This document shows positions 32,961 through 44,144 of a stretch of 64,000 bases of DNA, piece by piece. How positions within the stretch are numbered: position 1 is the first letter of the stretch; every line of letters starts with the position of its first letter. The position numbers were made by a program, and so were the translations under genes. The stretch lies in NCBI RefSeq assembly GCF_018603905.1, contig NZ_JAHFZZ010000014.1, positions 236,740-300,739 on the forward strand, given 5' to 3'. The notes below the pieces were generated by a model. It searched no databases and was not told the origin of the DNA. It was given only the letters and a program-made list of their open reading frames with translations. Origin of the DNA: Nonomuraea sp. NEAU-A123 (GTDB lineage Bacteria > Actinomycetota > Actinomycetes > Streptosporangiales > Streptosporangiaceae).

Positions 32961-35921
32961 GTGCTACCCGCCCGATTCCGGCTCGGCCTGATCGTCGTCC
33001 TGATGGCGGCTCTGGCCGGGCTCGGCCCGGTCTCGGCCACCGCCGCCGCGGTGGCCGAGACCCTGCTGTCGCAGGGCAAGACCGCCACAGCCTCCTCCAT
33101 CGAGGGCGCCGGCACCACCGCGGCGATGGCGGTGGACGGCAAAGCCGACACCCGCTGGTCCAGCGTCTGGGCCGACCCCCAGTGGATTCAAGTCGACCTG
33201 GGCGCTCCGGCAACGCTGAGCCGGATCGTGCTCACCTGGGAGAGCGCCTACGGACGCGACTACAAGCTCCAGGGCTCCCTCGACGGCAGCACCTGGACCG
33301 ACCTGAAGACGATCACCGGCAGCGACGGCGGCATCGACACCCACACCGTCAACGGCACCGCCCGCTACGTCCGGATGTACGGCACCGCCCGCGGCTACTC
33401 CCTCTGGGAGTTCCAGGTGTACGGCGCCGCGGACGCCCAGGAGCCCGGCGACTGGAGCGAGGTGTGGCGCGAGGACTTCACCGGTCCGGCCGGCGCCTCG
33501 CCCGCCACCGCCAACTGGATCAAGCGCACCGGCACCTCCTACCCCGGCGGCGCCGCCAACTGGGGCACCGGCGAGGTCGAGACGATGAGCGACTCCACCG
33601 CCAACCTCAGCCTCGACGGCGACGGCCACCTGACCATCAAGGCCCTCAGGGACGGCGCCGGCAACTGGACTTCCGGCCGCATCGAGACCCAGCGCACCGA
33701 CTTCGAGGCCCGGCCCGGCGAGATGGTCCGCCTCAGCGCCCGGCTGAAGCTGCCCGACGTCGCCAACGGCCTGGGCTACTGGCCCGGCTTCCGCGCCACC
33801 GGCGCGGCCTACCGCGGCAACTACACCAACTGGCCGGGTGTCGGCGAGACGGACATCATGGCCGGCGTCAACGGCGCCGACGAGTTCTCCAGCACCCTGC
33901 ACTGCGGCACCGCTCCCGAGGGCGTGTGCAACGAGTACAACGGCCGCACCAGCGGCCTGGCCACCTGCGGCGGCTGCGCGTCCGGCTATCACGAGTTCTC
34001 GCAGGTGATCGACCGCACCAAGACCGATGAGGAGATCCGCTTCTCCCTCGACGGCAAGCAGACCTGGGTGGTACGGCAGAGCCAGGTCGGCGTCGCCGCC
34101 TGGCAGGCGGCCGTGCACCACGGCTTCTACCTGCGGCTGGACCTGGCCATCGGTGGCTCGCTGCCGAACGCCATCGCCGGCTTCACCACGCCGACAGCCG
34201 AGACGGCCTCGGGCGGCGTGCTGAGCGCCGACTGGGTGTCCGTCTCTCGTCAGTCCGGTGCCACCCCCGCCCCGATGACCGACCCGCCGGTTCCGGCCGG
34301 GCCGAGCGTCGTCAAGGTGACCGGCGGCAACGGGAACTGGCAACTGGCGGTCAACGGCCAGCCGTACCAGATCAAGGGTCTGACCTACGGCCCGCCGCAG
34401 GCCGCCGCCGACGGCTACCTGCGCGATCTGAAGGCCATGGGCGTCAACACCATCCGCATCTGGGGCGTGGACGACACCAACACCCCCGGGCTGCTGGATG
34501 CCGCCGCTCGAAACGGCATCAAGGTGATCATCGGCCATTGGCTCAACCAGGGCGCCGACTACGCCAACGACACCGCCTACAAGAGCGCGGTGAAGAACGA
34601 GATCGTCGCCCGCGTCAACGCGCTGAAGAATCACCAGGGAACGCTGATGTGGGACGTCGGCAATGAGGTCATCCTCACCATGCAGGACCACGGCCTGCCC
34701 GCCGACGTCGTGGAGCAACGTCGCGTGGCCTATGCGCGGTTCGTCGACGAGCTCGCGGTAGCCATCCACGCCGCCGACCCCAACCACCCGGTCACCTCGA
34801 CCGATGCCTACACCCACGCCTGGAGCTACTACAAGGCCTACTCGCCCGCGCTCGACCTGCTCGCGGTCAACTCCTACGGCGCCGTCGACACCGTCAAGGA
34901 CGACTGGATCAAGGGCGGGTACGGCAAGCCGTACATCGTCACCGAGGCGGGACCGGACGGCGAGTGGGAGGTCCCCAACGACGTCAACGGTGTCCCTGAC
35001 GAGCCGACCGACCTGCGGAAAGGCCAGATGTACACGGCCAGTTGGAACGCCATCAGCGGGCACACCGGGGTGGCGCTCGGCGCGACCATGTTCCATTACG
35101 GTGTGGAGAACGACTTCGGCGGCGTCTGGCTGAACGTCACCCCGGGCGGCTGGCGGCGGCAAGGCTTCCACGCTCTCAAGCAGGCCTACACCGGGCAACC
35201 CACCGGCAATACCCCGCCGCGCATCACGTCGATGACGGTCAACTCGCAGACCGCGGTCCCGGCCGGGGGCACCTTCACCCTCGACACCCAGACCAATGAC
35301 CCCGACGGCGACCTGATCCGCTACCACGTGATGCTCAGCGACAAGCACGTCACCGGTAACCGCGCCTTGCGGCACGCCCGCTTCACCCAGAGCGCGCTTG
35401 ACCGGCTCACCGTCACCGCGCCCGAACAGCTCGGCGTCTGGAAGGTCTACGTCTACGCCTACGACGGCCACGGCAACGTCGGCATCGAGCAGCGCTCCTT
35501 CCGTGTCGTCCCGCCGCCCGTGGCCGGCGTCAACGTCGCCCAGGGCAAGCCCACCACCGCCTCCAGCTACCAGCCCACCGGCGACGGCGGCCCGTTCGCC
35601 CCCGACCGGGCCACCGACGGCAGCTTCACCACCCGCTGGGCCAGCGAGTGGTCCGACGCCCAGTGGATCCAGGTGGACCTGGGCGCGATCACCCCGATCA
35701 AGCACGTGCAGCTCGGCTGGGAGGCCGCCTACGCCCGCGCTTACCGGCTGCAGGGCTCCGTCGATGGCAGTACGTGGACCGACCTGAAGACCGTCACCAA
35801 CGGTGACGGCGGGTTCGACAGCTTCGACCTCACCGCTTCGGCCCGTTATGTCCGGCTCGCCCTCACACAGCGCGGCCTGCCGTTCGGCTACTCGCTGTGG
35901 GAGTTCGGCGTCTACCGCTGA
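32961..35921 (+). CDS. Secreted F5/8C / GH16-like / GH-A glycosidase / F5/8C multidomain protein
   Basis: The 986-residue product uses GTG 32961; the upstream in-frame part contains the operator and is not coding. After a signal come an F5/8C module (35-155), a GH16-like domain (165-430), a TIM-barrel clan GH-A domain (about 445-755), an Ig-like segment and a second F5/8C module (850-986). The GH-A domain has the expected acid/base glutamate in WDVGNEV (E569) and nucleophile in VTEAGPDGEW (E662), as in GH2/GH5/GH72-like enzymes. The GH16-like active-site strand reads GETDIMAGVNG (295-305): the first Glu and Asp are kept, but the acid/base Glu is Ala. It may therefore bind rather than cut glucan. 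Confidence 0.85.
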   Translation: MLPARFRLGLIVVLMAALAGLGPVSATAAAVAETLLSQGKTATASSIEGAGTTAAMAVDGKADTRWSSVWADPQWIQVDLGAPATLSRIVLTWESAYGRDYKLQGSLDGSTWTDLKTITGSDGGIDTHTVNGTARYVRMYGTARGYSLWEFQVYGAADAQEPGDWSEVWREDFTGPAGASPATANWIKRTGTSYPGGAANWGTGEVETMSDSTANLSLDGDGHLTIKALRDGAGNWTSGRIETQRTDFEARPGEMVRLSARLKLPDVANGLGYWPGFRATGAAYRGNYTNWPGVGETDIMAGVNGADEFSSTLHCGTAPEGVCNEYNGRTSGLATCGGCASGYHEFSQVIDRTKTDEEIRFSLDGKQTWVVRQSQVGVAAWQAAVHHGFYLRLDLAIGGSLPNAIAGFTTPTAETASGGVLSADWVSVSRQSGATPAPMTDPPVPAGPSVVKVTGGNGNWQLAVNGQPYQIKGLTYGPPQAAADGYLRDLKAMGVNTIRIWGVDDTNTPGLLDAAARNGIKVIIGHWLNQGADYANDTAYKSAVKNEIVARVNALKNHQGTLMWDVGNEVILTMQDHGLPADVVEQRRVAYARFVDELAVAIHAADPNHPVTSTDAYTHAWSYYKAYSPALDLLAVNSYGAVDTVKDDWIKGGYGKPYIVTEAGPDGEWEVPNDVNGVPDEPTDLRKGQMYTASWNAISGHTGVALGATMFHYGVENDFGGVWLNVTPGGWRRQGFHALKQAYTGQPTGNTPPRITSMTVNSQTAVPAGGTFTLDTQTNDPDGDLIRYHVMLSDKHVTGNRALRHARFTQSALDRLTVTAPEQLGVWKVYVYAYDGHGNVGIEQRSFRVVPPPVAGVNVAQGKPTTASSYQPTGDGGPFAPDRATDGSFTTRWASEWSDAQWIQVDLGAITPIKHVQLGWEAAYARAYRLQGSVDGSTWTDLKTVTNGDGGFDSFDLTASARYVRLALTQRGLPFGYSLWEFGVYR
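33146..33430 (+). repeat. F5/8C-encoding inverted repeat, right arm
   Basis: Counterpart of the minus-strand copy at 32247-32548. It lacks 12 bases, so the protein reads TARGYSLWEF where the other copy has TARGNGYGYSLWEF. This is consistent with slippage between GGCTAC repeats. Confidence 0.8.
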
Positions 35922-35925
35922 TTGG

Positions 35926-38070
<2,145 letters not shown>

Positions 38071-38113
38071 CGAGTCTGGCGTGCGGGCGTCATCAGCCCG
38101 CACGCATACTTGC

Positions 38114-38238
38114 TCCACGCCGTGGTTCACCGACCTGGCGTCAGTTGCCGCGCGGGCCTCCGGCATTCTGGCCGGTGACTTCCTTCACGTGGACACCGTG
38201 TTCCTCAAACGCCTGTATGTGTGGTTCGTCATGGAGAT
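38114..38238 (+). pseudogene. Fragment of an integrase-core (rve) transposase
   Basis: Translation reads WFTDLASVAARASGILAGDF, then LHVDTVFLKRLYVWFVMEIE, after which similarity stops abruptly. This is the start of the integrase core (family form: ILA-DF-HVDTVFLKRLYVLF-E) containing the first catalytic Asp. No complete ORF or terminal repeats surround it. Nucleotide sequence in the shared KRLYV part differs from the remnant at 5634, so the two come from different element copies. Confidence 0.7.
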
Positions 38239-38363
38239 CGAACGCGACGCGTGCCCCGGCGGGGTGGCCGTGGGCCGTCCCGGAAGTGGAATCGTTCGCT
38301 TTCGAAAATGAACGTCAGCGGTACGATGACGAATGAAACACACTGACGGGAAGGAGCCTCCAC

Positions 38364-39470
38364 GTGCTGGCTGAGGAACGACACGGGGCGATCTTGCGAG
38401 AGCTGAGCCGTAAGGGCTCGGTCAAGGTGGCGGATTTGGCCGCCGGCCTTGGCGTCTCGGCCGTCACCATCCGGCACGACGTGCGGGAGCTGGCCGGGCG
38501 CGGGCTGCTGGTCCGGGTGCACGGCGGCGCCGTGTCGGTCTCGGACGCGCCACCGCGGGAGCGCGCGCGGGAGGGGGAGGAGCCGGCCGCCGGCGAGCAG
38601 GACAGGGAGCGCGCACGGCCCGAGCCGTACGTGCTCGGCATGCTCGTGCCGCAGACCGCGTACTACTTCCCGGCGGTGATCAGGGGCGCGCAGGAGGCCG
38701 CACGTGAGCTCGGCGTGCGCATCACCCTCGCGGTCTCCCGGTACGACCTGGAGGAGGACCGCCGCCAGGTGGCGCAGCTGCGGGCCTCCGGCGTGGACGG
38801 GCTGCTACTGACGCCGAGCGACAACCCCACGCTCTCGCCGGCCACGGAGCAGTGGGTGAACCAGCTCGACCTGCCCGTGGTCCTGGTCGAACGGCAGGCG
38901 GGCTGGTCGATCCCGAAGGCGGAGCAGGTGGTCACCGACCACGCGTACGGCGCTTATCTGGCCACGTGCCATCTCGCCGGGCTGGGACACCAGCAGGTGG
39001 CGCTGTTCGCCTGCGAGAGCAGGACCACCCCGTGGATACGCCAAGGGCACGAGGTCGCCCAGCGCTCACTCGGCCTGCGGGAGGGGCCGGTGCGGATGTT
39101 CCCGCGCGCCGCCCCGGGCGAGCAGACGGCGATGGACGAGCACGTCGACGATCTCCTGGGCGTCATCAGGGACGAGGGCGTGCGTGCCGCTCTCGTGCAC
39201 AATGACATGGACGCTCTCTCCCTGGTCAGGCAGCTACGCAGCCGGGGGGTCTCGATACCGGAGGATCTGGCGATCGTGACCTACGACGACGAGGTCGCCG
39301 CCCTCGCCGACATCCCCCTGACCGCGGTGTCGCCGCCCAAGGAGGAGGTGGGGGCCGCGGCCGTGCGGATGCTCGTCGATCGCCTGAACGATCCGGACCG
39401 GCCGCTGCGGGCGCAGCTGCTGCGGCCGAGGCTCCGGATCCGGGCCTCGTGCGGTGCGTCTCTCGGCTGA
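38364..39470 (+). CDS. DeoR-type HTH / LacI-type sensor hybrid regulator
   Basis: This 368-residue protein starts at GTG 38364 behind GGGAAGGAG. Residues 1-60 are a DeoR winged helix (ERHGAILRELSRKGSVKVAD, SAVTIRHDVRELAGRGLLVR, VHGGAV). After an acidic linker, residues 90-368 are a LacI/periplasmic-binding-like sensor (YVLGMLVPQTAYYFPAVIRG, VDGLLLTPSDNP, AIVTYDDEVAALADIPLT). The sugar ABC operon starts 135 bases downstream on the same strand and is its likely target. This domain pairing is known in actinobacteria. Confidence 0.88.
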   Translation: MLAEERHGAILRELSRKGSVKVADLAAGLGVSAVTIRHDVRELAGRGLLVRVHGGAVSVSDAPPRERAREGEEPAAGEQDRERARPEPYVLGMLVPQTAYYFPAVIRGAQEAARELGVRITLAVSRYDLEEDRRQVAQLRASGVDGLLLTPSDNPTLSPATEQWVNQLDLPVVLVERQAGWSIPKAEQVVTDHAYGAYLATCHLAGLGHQQVALFACESRTTPWIRQGHEVAQRSLGLREGPVRMFPRAAPGEQTAMDEHVDDLLGVIRDEGVRAALVHNDMDALSLVRQLRSRGVSIPEDLAIVTYDDEVAALADIPLTAVSPPKEEVGAAAVRMLVDRLNDPDRPLRAQLLRPRLRIRASCGASLG

Positions 39471-39605
39471 TCCATCCTTTCGTTTTCTTTTGTTTTCCAT
39501 CGCTGTAACGCAACTGTAACTGATCAATGCTCGGAAGCGCATTGACAGGCTTCATTCGAAATCAAATGATTGCAGCCATCTTCACTCCCTCCCTGGATGG
39601 TGCAC
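39471..39605 (+). promoter_or_regulatory. Promoter region of the sugar ABC operon
   Basis: An AT-rich stretch (pyrimidine-rich at 39475-39500) precedes a TTGACA at 39543-39548 and the palindrome AATCA-AA-TGATT at 39560-39571. TTCGAAA occurs here (39555) and also upstream of the regulator gene (38302), so it may be part of a shared operator for the DeoR-LacI hybrid. Confidence 0.4.
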
Positions 39606-40919
39606 ATGAAGCCTGGACGCCTGCGGATTTCGGCCCTCCTCGCGAGTGCTGTCGTGTCGCTGCCGGCACTCGCCGCATGCGGGGGCACGGATTCGGGTGC
39701 CGCCGGTGCGAAGCCGGGGCCGGACGTCATCACGTTCCGCTCCTTCGTCAAGGCCTCTGACGTCGTCACCGCCGCTTTCAACAAGACCCACAAGGACTTC
39801 CAGGTCAAGTGGGAGAACGTGCCGAGCGGCGGGGACTACTACACCAAGCTGGCCAGCTCGGTGAAGGCCGGCAACGTTCCCGACGTGGCCATCGTCGAGT
39901 ACAACCAGCTGCCCGATGTGGTCAGCCAGGGTGAGCTGGAGGACCTCACCGAGACGGCGGGTCCGGTGGTCGCCAAGGACTTCCCCCCTCAGGTCCAGCA
40001 GCTGGTGAACCTCGGCGGCAAGACGTGGGGCATCCCGCGCGACGTGGCCCCACTGGTGTTCTTCTACCGGAAGGACTTCTTCGACAAGCACAAGCTCGAG
40101 CCGGCGAAGACCTGGGACGACTACACGAACCTCCTTGAGGAGGTGAAGAAGGCCGATCCGAAGGCCCGCGGCGGGATCTTCGCGACCGCCGACCCCGGCG
40201 TGGTGGCCGCGCTCTCCTGGCAGGGCGGCGGACGGTGGTACGGCACCGAGGGCCAGTCGTGGAAGGTGACCATCGACGACGAGCCGTCCAAGAAGGTAGC
40301 CGCGTACTGGAACGACCTGGTCCTGAAGAGCCTGGTCGGCACGTACAACTCGACGAGCGACGACGCGTTCTTCCAGGCGGTGCAGAAGGGTGAGGTCGTC
40401 TCCTACCTCTGCGCCAACTGGTGCGCGGGCGGCCTCCAGTCCACCGTTCCCGACCAGAAGGGCAAGTGGGCCATCGCACCGATGCCGAGCTTGGACGGCC
40501 GGCCTGCCTCGGCGATGCTCGGCGGCTCGGCCTTCACCGTCCCCAAGGGCGCCAAGCACCCCGAGCAGGCCCTCGAGTTCATCAAGTGGATCACTACGGA
40601 TCCCGAGGGCATGAAGGCCTGGCTGTCCAGCGGCACCAGCAGCATGATGCCCGCCGCGCCGGCCCTGCTGCCTGCCACCGGTGCCTTCAAAACCGACTTT
40701 TTCGCAGGCCAGGACATCTTCTCCGTCGTCTCCAAGGCGTACGAGTCGGTGCCGGCCGGCTGGACGTGGGGGCCGAGCGCCGGTGTGACGGGGACGACGA
40801 TCTCCGACTCGCTCGGCAAGGTCGCCAGCGGCGAGGCGAAGCTGGCCGACGTGCTCACGAGTGCCCAGCAGGCCACCGTGGCCGACTTCAAGAGCCGCGG
40901 CCTGAGCGTCGCCCAGTAG
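39606..40919 (+). CDS. Sugar ABC transporter solute-binding lipoprotein
   Basis: The product is about 437 residues, with signal RISALLASAVVSLPALAACG ending in a lipobox (LAAC). The mature part is a family 1 extracellular binding protein (FNKTHKDFQVKWENVPSGG, KLASSVKAGNVPDVAIVEYN, GIPRDVAPLVFFYRKDFFDK). It captures a sugar or oligosaccharide outside the membrane and delivers it to the two permeases encoded next. Start choice is uncertain: ATG 39606 gives a normal signal, while ATG 39597 is also possible. No ATPase gene is present in the operon; a shared MsiK-type ATPase elsewhere is usual in actinobacteria. Confidence 0.9.
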   Translation: MKPGRLRISALLASAVVSLPALAACGGTDSGAAGAKPGPDVITFRSFVKASDVVTAAFNKTHKDFQVKWENVPSGGDYYTKLASSVKAGNVPDVAIVEYNQLPDVVSQGELEDLTETAGPVVAKDFPPQVQQLVNLGGKTWGIPRDVAPLVFFYRKDFFDKHKLEPAKTWDDYTNLLEEVKKADPKARGGIFATADPGVVAALSWQGGGRWYGTEGQSWKVTIDDEPSKKVAAYWNDLVLKSLVGTYNSTSDDAFFQAVQKGEVVSYLCANWCAGGLQSTVPDQKGKWAIAPMPSLDGRPASAMLGGSAFTVPKGAKHPEQALEFIKWITTDPEGMKAWLSSGTSSMMPAAPALLPATGAFKTDFFAGQDIFSVVSKAYESVPAGWTWGPSAGVTGTTISDSLGKVASGEAKLADVLTSAQQATVADFKSRGLSVAQ

Positions 40920-40984
40920 TGCCATCCAGGACGGGTGTCCGCCCAGGAAGGCGGACACCGCCTTCGACCAGTGAAGGAGATGCC

Positions 40985-41881
40985 GTGGCGACCCGCCCGC
41001 TCCGGCGGCAAGGGCGCACCGCCGCCCTGCTCATCGGCCCGTTCCTCCTGCTCTTCCTCACCTTCTCCATCGCGCCGCTGGTGTACGCGGCGTGGCTGAG
41101 CCTGTTCACCGAGCGCAGCTCCGGCCTCGGTTTCGGCGGCGTCGAGACCTTCTTCACCGGCCTCGGCAACTACGGCCGGGCGCTCGGCGACGCGGCGTTC
41201 CGCGACAGTTTCCTGGTCATCGCGGCGTACGTGCTGCTGTACATCCCGGTGATGATCGGGGGTGCGCTCGTGCTGGCGCTGCTGCTGGACTCGGCCATGG
41301 CACGGGCGAAGCGCTTCTTCCAGCTCGGCCTCTTCCTGCCGCACGCCGTACCGGGACTCATCGCCGCGATCATCTGGGTGTACCTGTACACGCCTGGGCT
41401 CAGCCCGGTGATCGACCTGCTCGAGTCGGCCGGCGTGAAATGGAGCTTCCTGTCGGCCGGCCACGCCCTGTTCTCGGTGGTCAACATCTCCACCTGGGAG
41501 TGGATCGGCTACAACATGGTCATCCTCTATGCCGCCCTGCAGGCCATCCCGAGGGACGTCCTGGAGGCGGGGACGGTCGACGGGGCGAGCGGGCTGCGGA
41601 TCGCCCTGCGGATCAAGATGCCGCTCATCCGCCCGGCGATCGCGCTCAACGTGCTCTTCACCGTCATCGGCGCGCTGCAGCTCTTCACCGAGCCGAAAGT
41701 CATCTACCGGGCGTCGACCGAGATCGGCAGCTCCTGGAGCCCGAGCATGTACGCGATGCGGGCCGCCTTCGACAACCACGACTACGGCCTGGCCGCGTCC
41801 GCCTCGATCCTGCTCGCCCTGCTCGGCGCCGTCCTGTCCTTCATCGTGACCCGATTCTCCGCCCGGAGGACGCAGCCATGA
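40985..41881 (+). CDS. Sugar ABC transporter permease 1 (MalF-like)
   Basis: This 298-residue protein has six predicted membrane segments (LLIGPFLLLFLTFSIAPLVY first). The EAA loop that contacts the ATPase is VLEAGTVDGASGLRIALRIK. GTG 40985 is used, with GAAGGAGATG upstream. The 3' end overlaps the second permease by four bases. Confidence 0.92.
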   Translation: MATRPLRRQGRTAALLIGPFLLLFLTFSIAPLVYAAWLSLFTERSSGLGFGGVETFFTGLGNYGRALGDAAFRDSFLVIAAYVLLYIPVMIGGALVLALLLDSAMARAKRFFQLGLFLPHAVPGLIAAIIWVYLYTPGLSPVIDLLESAGVKWSFLSAGHALFSVVNISTWEWIGYNMVILYAALQAIPRDVLEAGTVDGASGLRIALRIKMPLIRPAIALNVLFTVIGALQLFTEPKVIYRASTEIGSSWSPSMYAMRAAFDNHDYGLAASASILLALLGAVLSFIVTRFSARRTQP

Positions 41882-42795
41882 CCCTCACCGCCACGTCCGC
41901 ACCGGCGGTCCGCGCTTCCACACCGCACAGGAAGCCCGGTGCCCGCCTCATGCCGCGCCTGCTCTCACGTACGGCGGTCAACGGCGTGCTCGCCCTCGCC
42001 ATGCTCTACACGGTGATGCCGTTGCTGTGGCTGCTCATGGCGGCCACCAAGAACATGCGCGACCTGTTCGGCACCAACGGTTTCACCTTCGGCCGGACCT
42101 TCGACCTCGGGCCCAACCTGGCGCACCTGTTCGCCGCGGACGACGGCATCTACCTGCGGTGGCTCGGCAACACCGCCCTCTACGCCGTGGGAGGTGCCTT
42201 CATCGCGACCACGCTGTGTGTCGCGGCGGGATACGCCTTCGACAAGTTGTCGTTCCCGCTCAAGGAGAAGATCTTCGGGCTGATCCTCCTCGGCGTACTC
42301 GTTCCGGCCAGCGCGATGGCCCTGCCGATCTACCTGCTGGCGTCGAAGGCCGGCATCGTCAACACCTTCTGGGGCGTCTTCCTCCCGAGCCTGGTCTTCC
42401 CCTTCGGGGTCTACCTGGCCAGGGTGTTCAGCGCCGCCTACGTGCCGGCCGAGGTGATCGAGGCGACCCGCGTCGACGGCGCCGGTGACCTGCGGACCTT
42501 CGTCAGCATCGGCTTGCCGATGCTCCGCACGGCCTTCGTCACCATCTTCCTGTTCCAGTTCACCGGCATCTGGAACAGCTTCTTCCTGCCGCTCGTGATG
42601 CTGACCGATCAACATCTCTATCCGCTCAACCTGGGTCTGTACACCTGGCAGACCACGTCGCTGAACCAGGGCCACCCAGAGGACTACCTGCTCGCCATCA
42701 CCGGTTCGCTGGTGGCCGTCGTGCCGCTGGTCATCGCCTTCGTGGTGCTGCAGCGTTACTGGAAGGCGGGCATGACCACGGGAGCCGTCAAGTGA
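41878..42795 (+). CDS. Sugar ABC transporter permease 2 (MalG-like)
   Basis: This 305-residue protein starts at ATG 41878, overlapping the previous stop (ATGA). It has six membrane segments (AMLYTVMPLLWLLMAATKN early) and the EAA loop VIEATRVDGAGDLRTFVSIG. It pairs with permease 1 to form the membrane channel. The stop overlaps the start of the hydroxyacid dehydrogenase gene. Confidence 0.92.
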   Translation: MTLTATSAPAVRASTPHRKPGARLMPRLLSRTAVNGVLALAMLYTVMPLLWLLMAATKNMRDLFGTNGFTFGRTFDLGPNLAHLFAADDGIYLRWLGNTALYAVGGAFIATTLCVAAGYAFDKLSFPLKEKIFGLILLGVLVPASAMALPIYLLASKAGIVNTFWGVFLPSLVFPFGVYLARVFSAAYVPAEVIEATRVDGAGDLRTFVSIGLPMLRTAFVTIFLFQFTGIWNSFFLPLVMLTDQHLYPLNLGLYTWQTTSLNQGHPEDYLLAITGSLVAVVPLVIAFVVLQRYWKAGMTTGAVK

Positions 42796-43790
42796 CCCTT
42801 CCCCGCGCGTTGCTCGCCATGGAGCCACGATTCATGGACGGCCTGTTCGGGCCGGACGGACTCGACCGGCTCACCCGCCTGGTGGACGTCGACCCCGGTC
42901 TGGTCGTCGATGACTTCACGGACGTGCCGGAGCTGGCCTCGGCCGAGATCCTGGTCACCTGCTGGGGTTGCCCGCCCATCGACGCGGCCGTCTTGCGACG
43001 GGCACCCGATCTGCGCGCCGTCGTCCACGTGGCGGGCACGGTCAAGAGCTTGATCACGGACGCCTGCTGGGAACGCGGCATCGCGGTCTCGTCGGGGGCC
43101 GCCACCAACGCGCTCCCTGTGGCCGAGTACACCGTCGCCGCGATACTGTTCGCCGGCAAGCGGGTACTCGGCATCAGGGACCTCTACCGCGCCGAGCGCC
43201 GCGCCCTCGACTGGGCCGCGCACTTCCCTTCACTGGGCAACTACCGCAAAACCGTCGGGATCATCGGGGCCTCTCACACCGGCCGCCGCGTGCTCGACCT
43301 GCTCCGCCCTTTCGACCTCGACCTGCTGATCAACGATCCCTACCTCGACGAGGCCGGAGCCGCCGCGCTCGGTGCTCCGCTGGTGGGCCTCGACGAGCTG
43401 CTGGCCGCCTCCGACGTGATCTCCGTGCACGCCCCGGCGCTGCCCGAGACCCGCCACATACTGGACGCCCGGCGCCTGGGGCTGCTCTCCGACGGCGCCA
43501 CGCTCATCAACACCGCACGCGGCTCGCTGGTGGACATGACGGCGCTCACCAAGGAGCTGGTCTCGGGCCGGATCGACGCCGTGCTCGACGTCACCGAGCC
43601 CGAGATCCTCCCGCCGGACTCGCCACTGTACGACCTGCCGAACGTCCTCCTCACCCCGCACATCGCCGGCTCGGCAGGCGGCGAGCTGCGCCGCCTGGCC
43701 CATTCGGCCCTCGACGAGCTGGACAGGTACGTCCGTGGCGTCCCGTTCGCACACCCCGTTCTCCCCGAGACGATCGGCCGCTCGGCATGA
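42792..43790 (+). CDS. D-2-hydroxyacid dehydrogenase family protein
   Basis: This 332-residue protein uses GTG 42792, overlapping the permease stop. The NAD-binding motif is GIIGASHTGRRVLDLL, a slightly altered GxGxxG with Ser-His-Thr. Other family features are INTARGSLVD (substrate Arg region), TEPEILPPDSPL (Glu) and TPHIAGSAGGEL (catalytic His). Family members reduce 2-oxo acids or oxidise sugar acids. Placement in the ABC operon suggests it processes the imported sugar or a sugar acid from it. Confidence 0.88.
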   Translation: MTLPRALLAMEPRFMDGLFGPDGLDRLTRLVDVDPGLVVDDFTDVPELASAEILVTCWGCPPIDAAVLRRAPDLRAVVHVAGTVKSLITDACWERGIAVSSGAATNALPVAEYTVAAILFAGKRVLGIRDLYRAERRALDWAAHFPSLGNYRKTVGIIGASHTGRRVLDLLRPFDLDLLINDPYLDEAGAAALGAPLVGLDELLAASDVISVHAPALPETRHILDARRLGLLSDGATLINTARGSLVDMTALTKELVSGRIDAVLDVTEPEILPPDSPLYDLPNVLLTPHIAGSAGGELRRLAHSALDELDRYVRGVPFAHPVLPETIGRSA

Positions 43791-44094
43791 TACGGACAAG
43801 CCCATGACGAATCGGAGCGGTTCACGTGCCGTCGATCAGCCGGATGGCGATTGCGGGGCTGAACTGCCCGGCCGGCACGGTGGGGGCGATCCCGCACGGC
43901 CCTCGACCGCTGCCCCGATCACAGACCCCAGGCGAATCGCCGACCTGGACATACGCCGACGAGACCGGCTCGGTGGCGTACTCCACGAGTACTCACATGC
44001 CGCTTGAACTGCATGGATGGAATTTTCGGCAGGCGCAGGGTCGCGCCCCGTCGGCGTACCGGCGCACTTTCCGCGCCTCGGGCGAAAGCATGAG
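43791..44094. other. Intergenic region without a recognisable gene
   Basis: About 300 bases between convergent genes. Short open frames exist on both strands, but none gives a recognisable protein or has a convincing ribosome site. Confidence 0.4.
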
Positions 44095-44120
44095 TCCCCC
44101 GGCTCGCGCGAGCCGGGGGA
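44095..44120. terminator. Perfect 26-base palindrome, probable transcription terminator
   Basis: TCCCCCGGCTCGC (44095-44107) is followed directly by its exact complement GCGAGCCGGGGGA (44108-44120). It lies 25 bases beyond the stop of the minus-strand lipase gene and between convergent genes, so a bidirectional GC-rich terminator is likely. There is no clear T tract. Confidence 0.7.
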
Positions 44121-44144
44121 CCGGACCTCCTGGTTACTGACCGG

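Noticed and set aside
31390..35921. Frameshift suspected in the F5/8C module of the large glycosidase (missing NGYG)
   Set aside because: The difference is exactly 12 bases and keeps the frame, so it is a small in-frame deletion rather than a frameshift.
39560..39571. AATCAAATGATT palindrome as a proven operator
   Set aside because: Only one copy is seen and it is short and AT-rich, so it is noted only within the promoter region entry.
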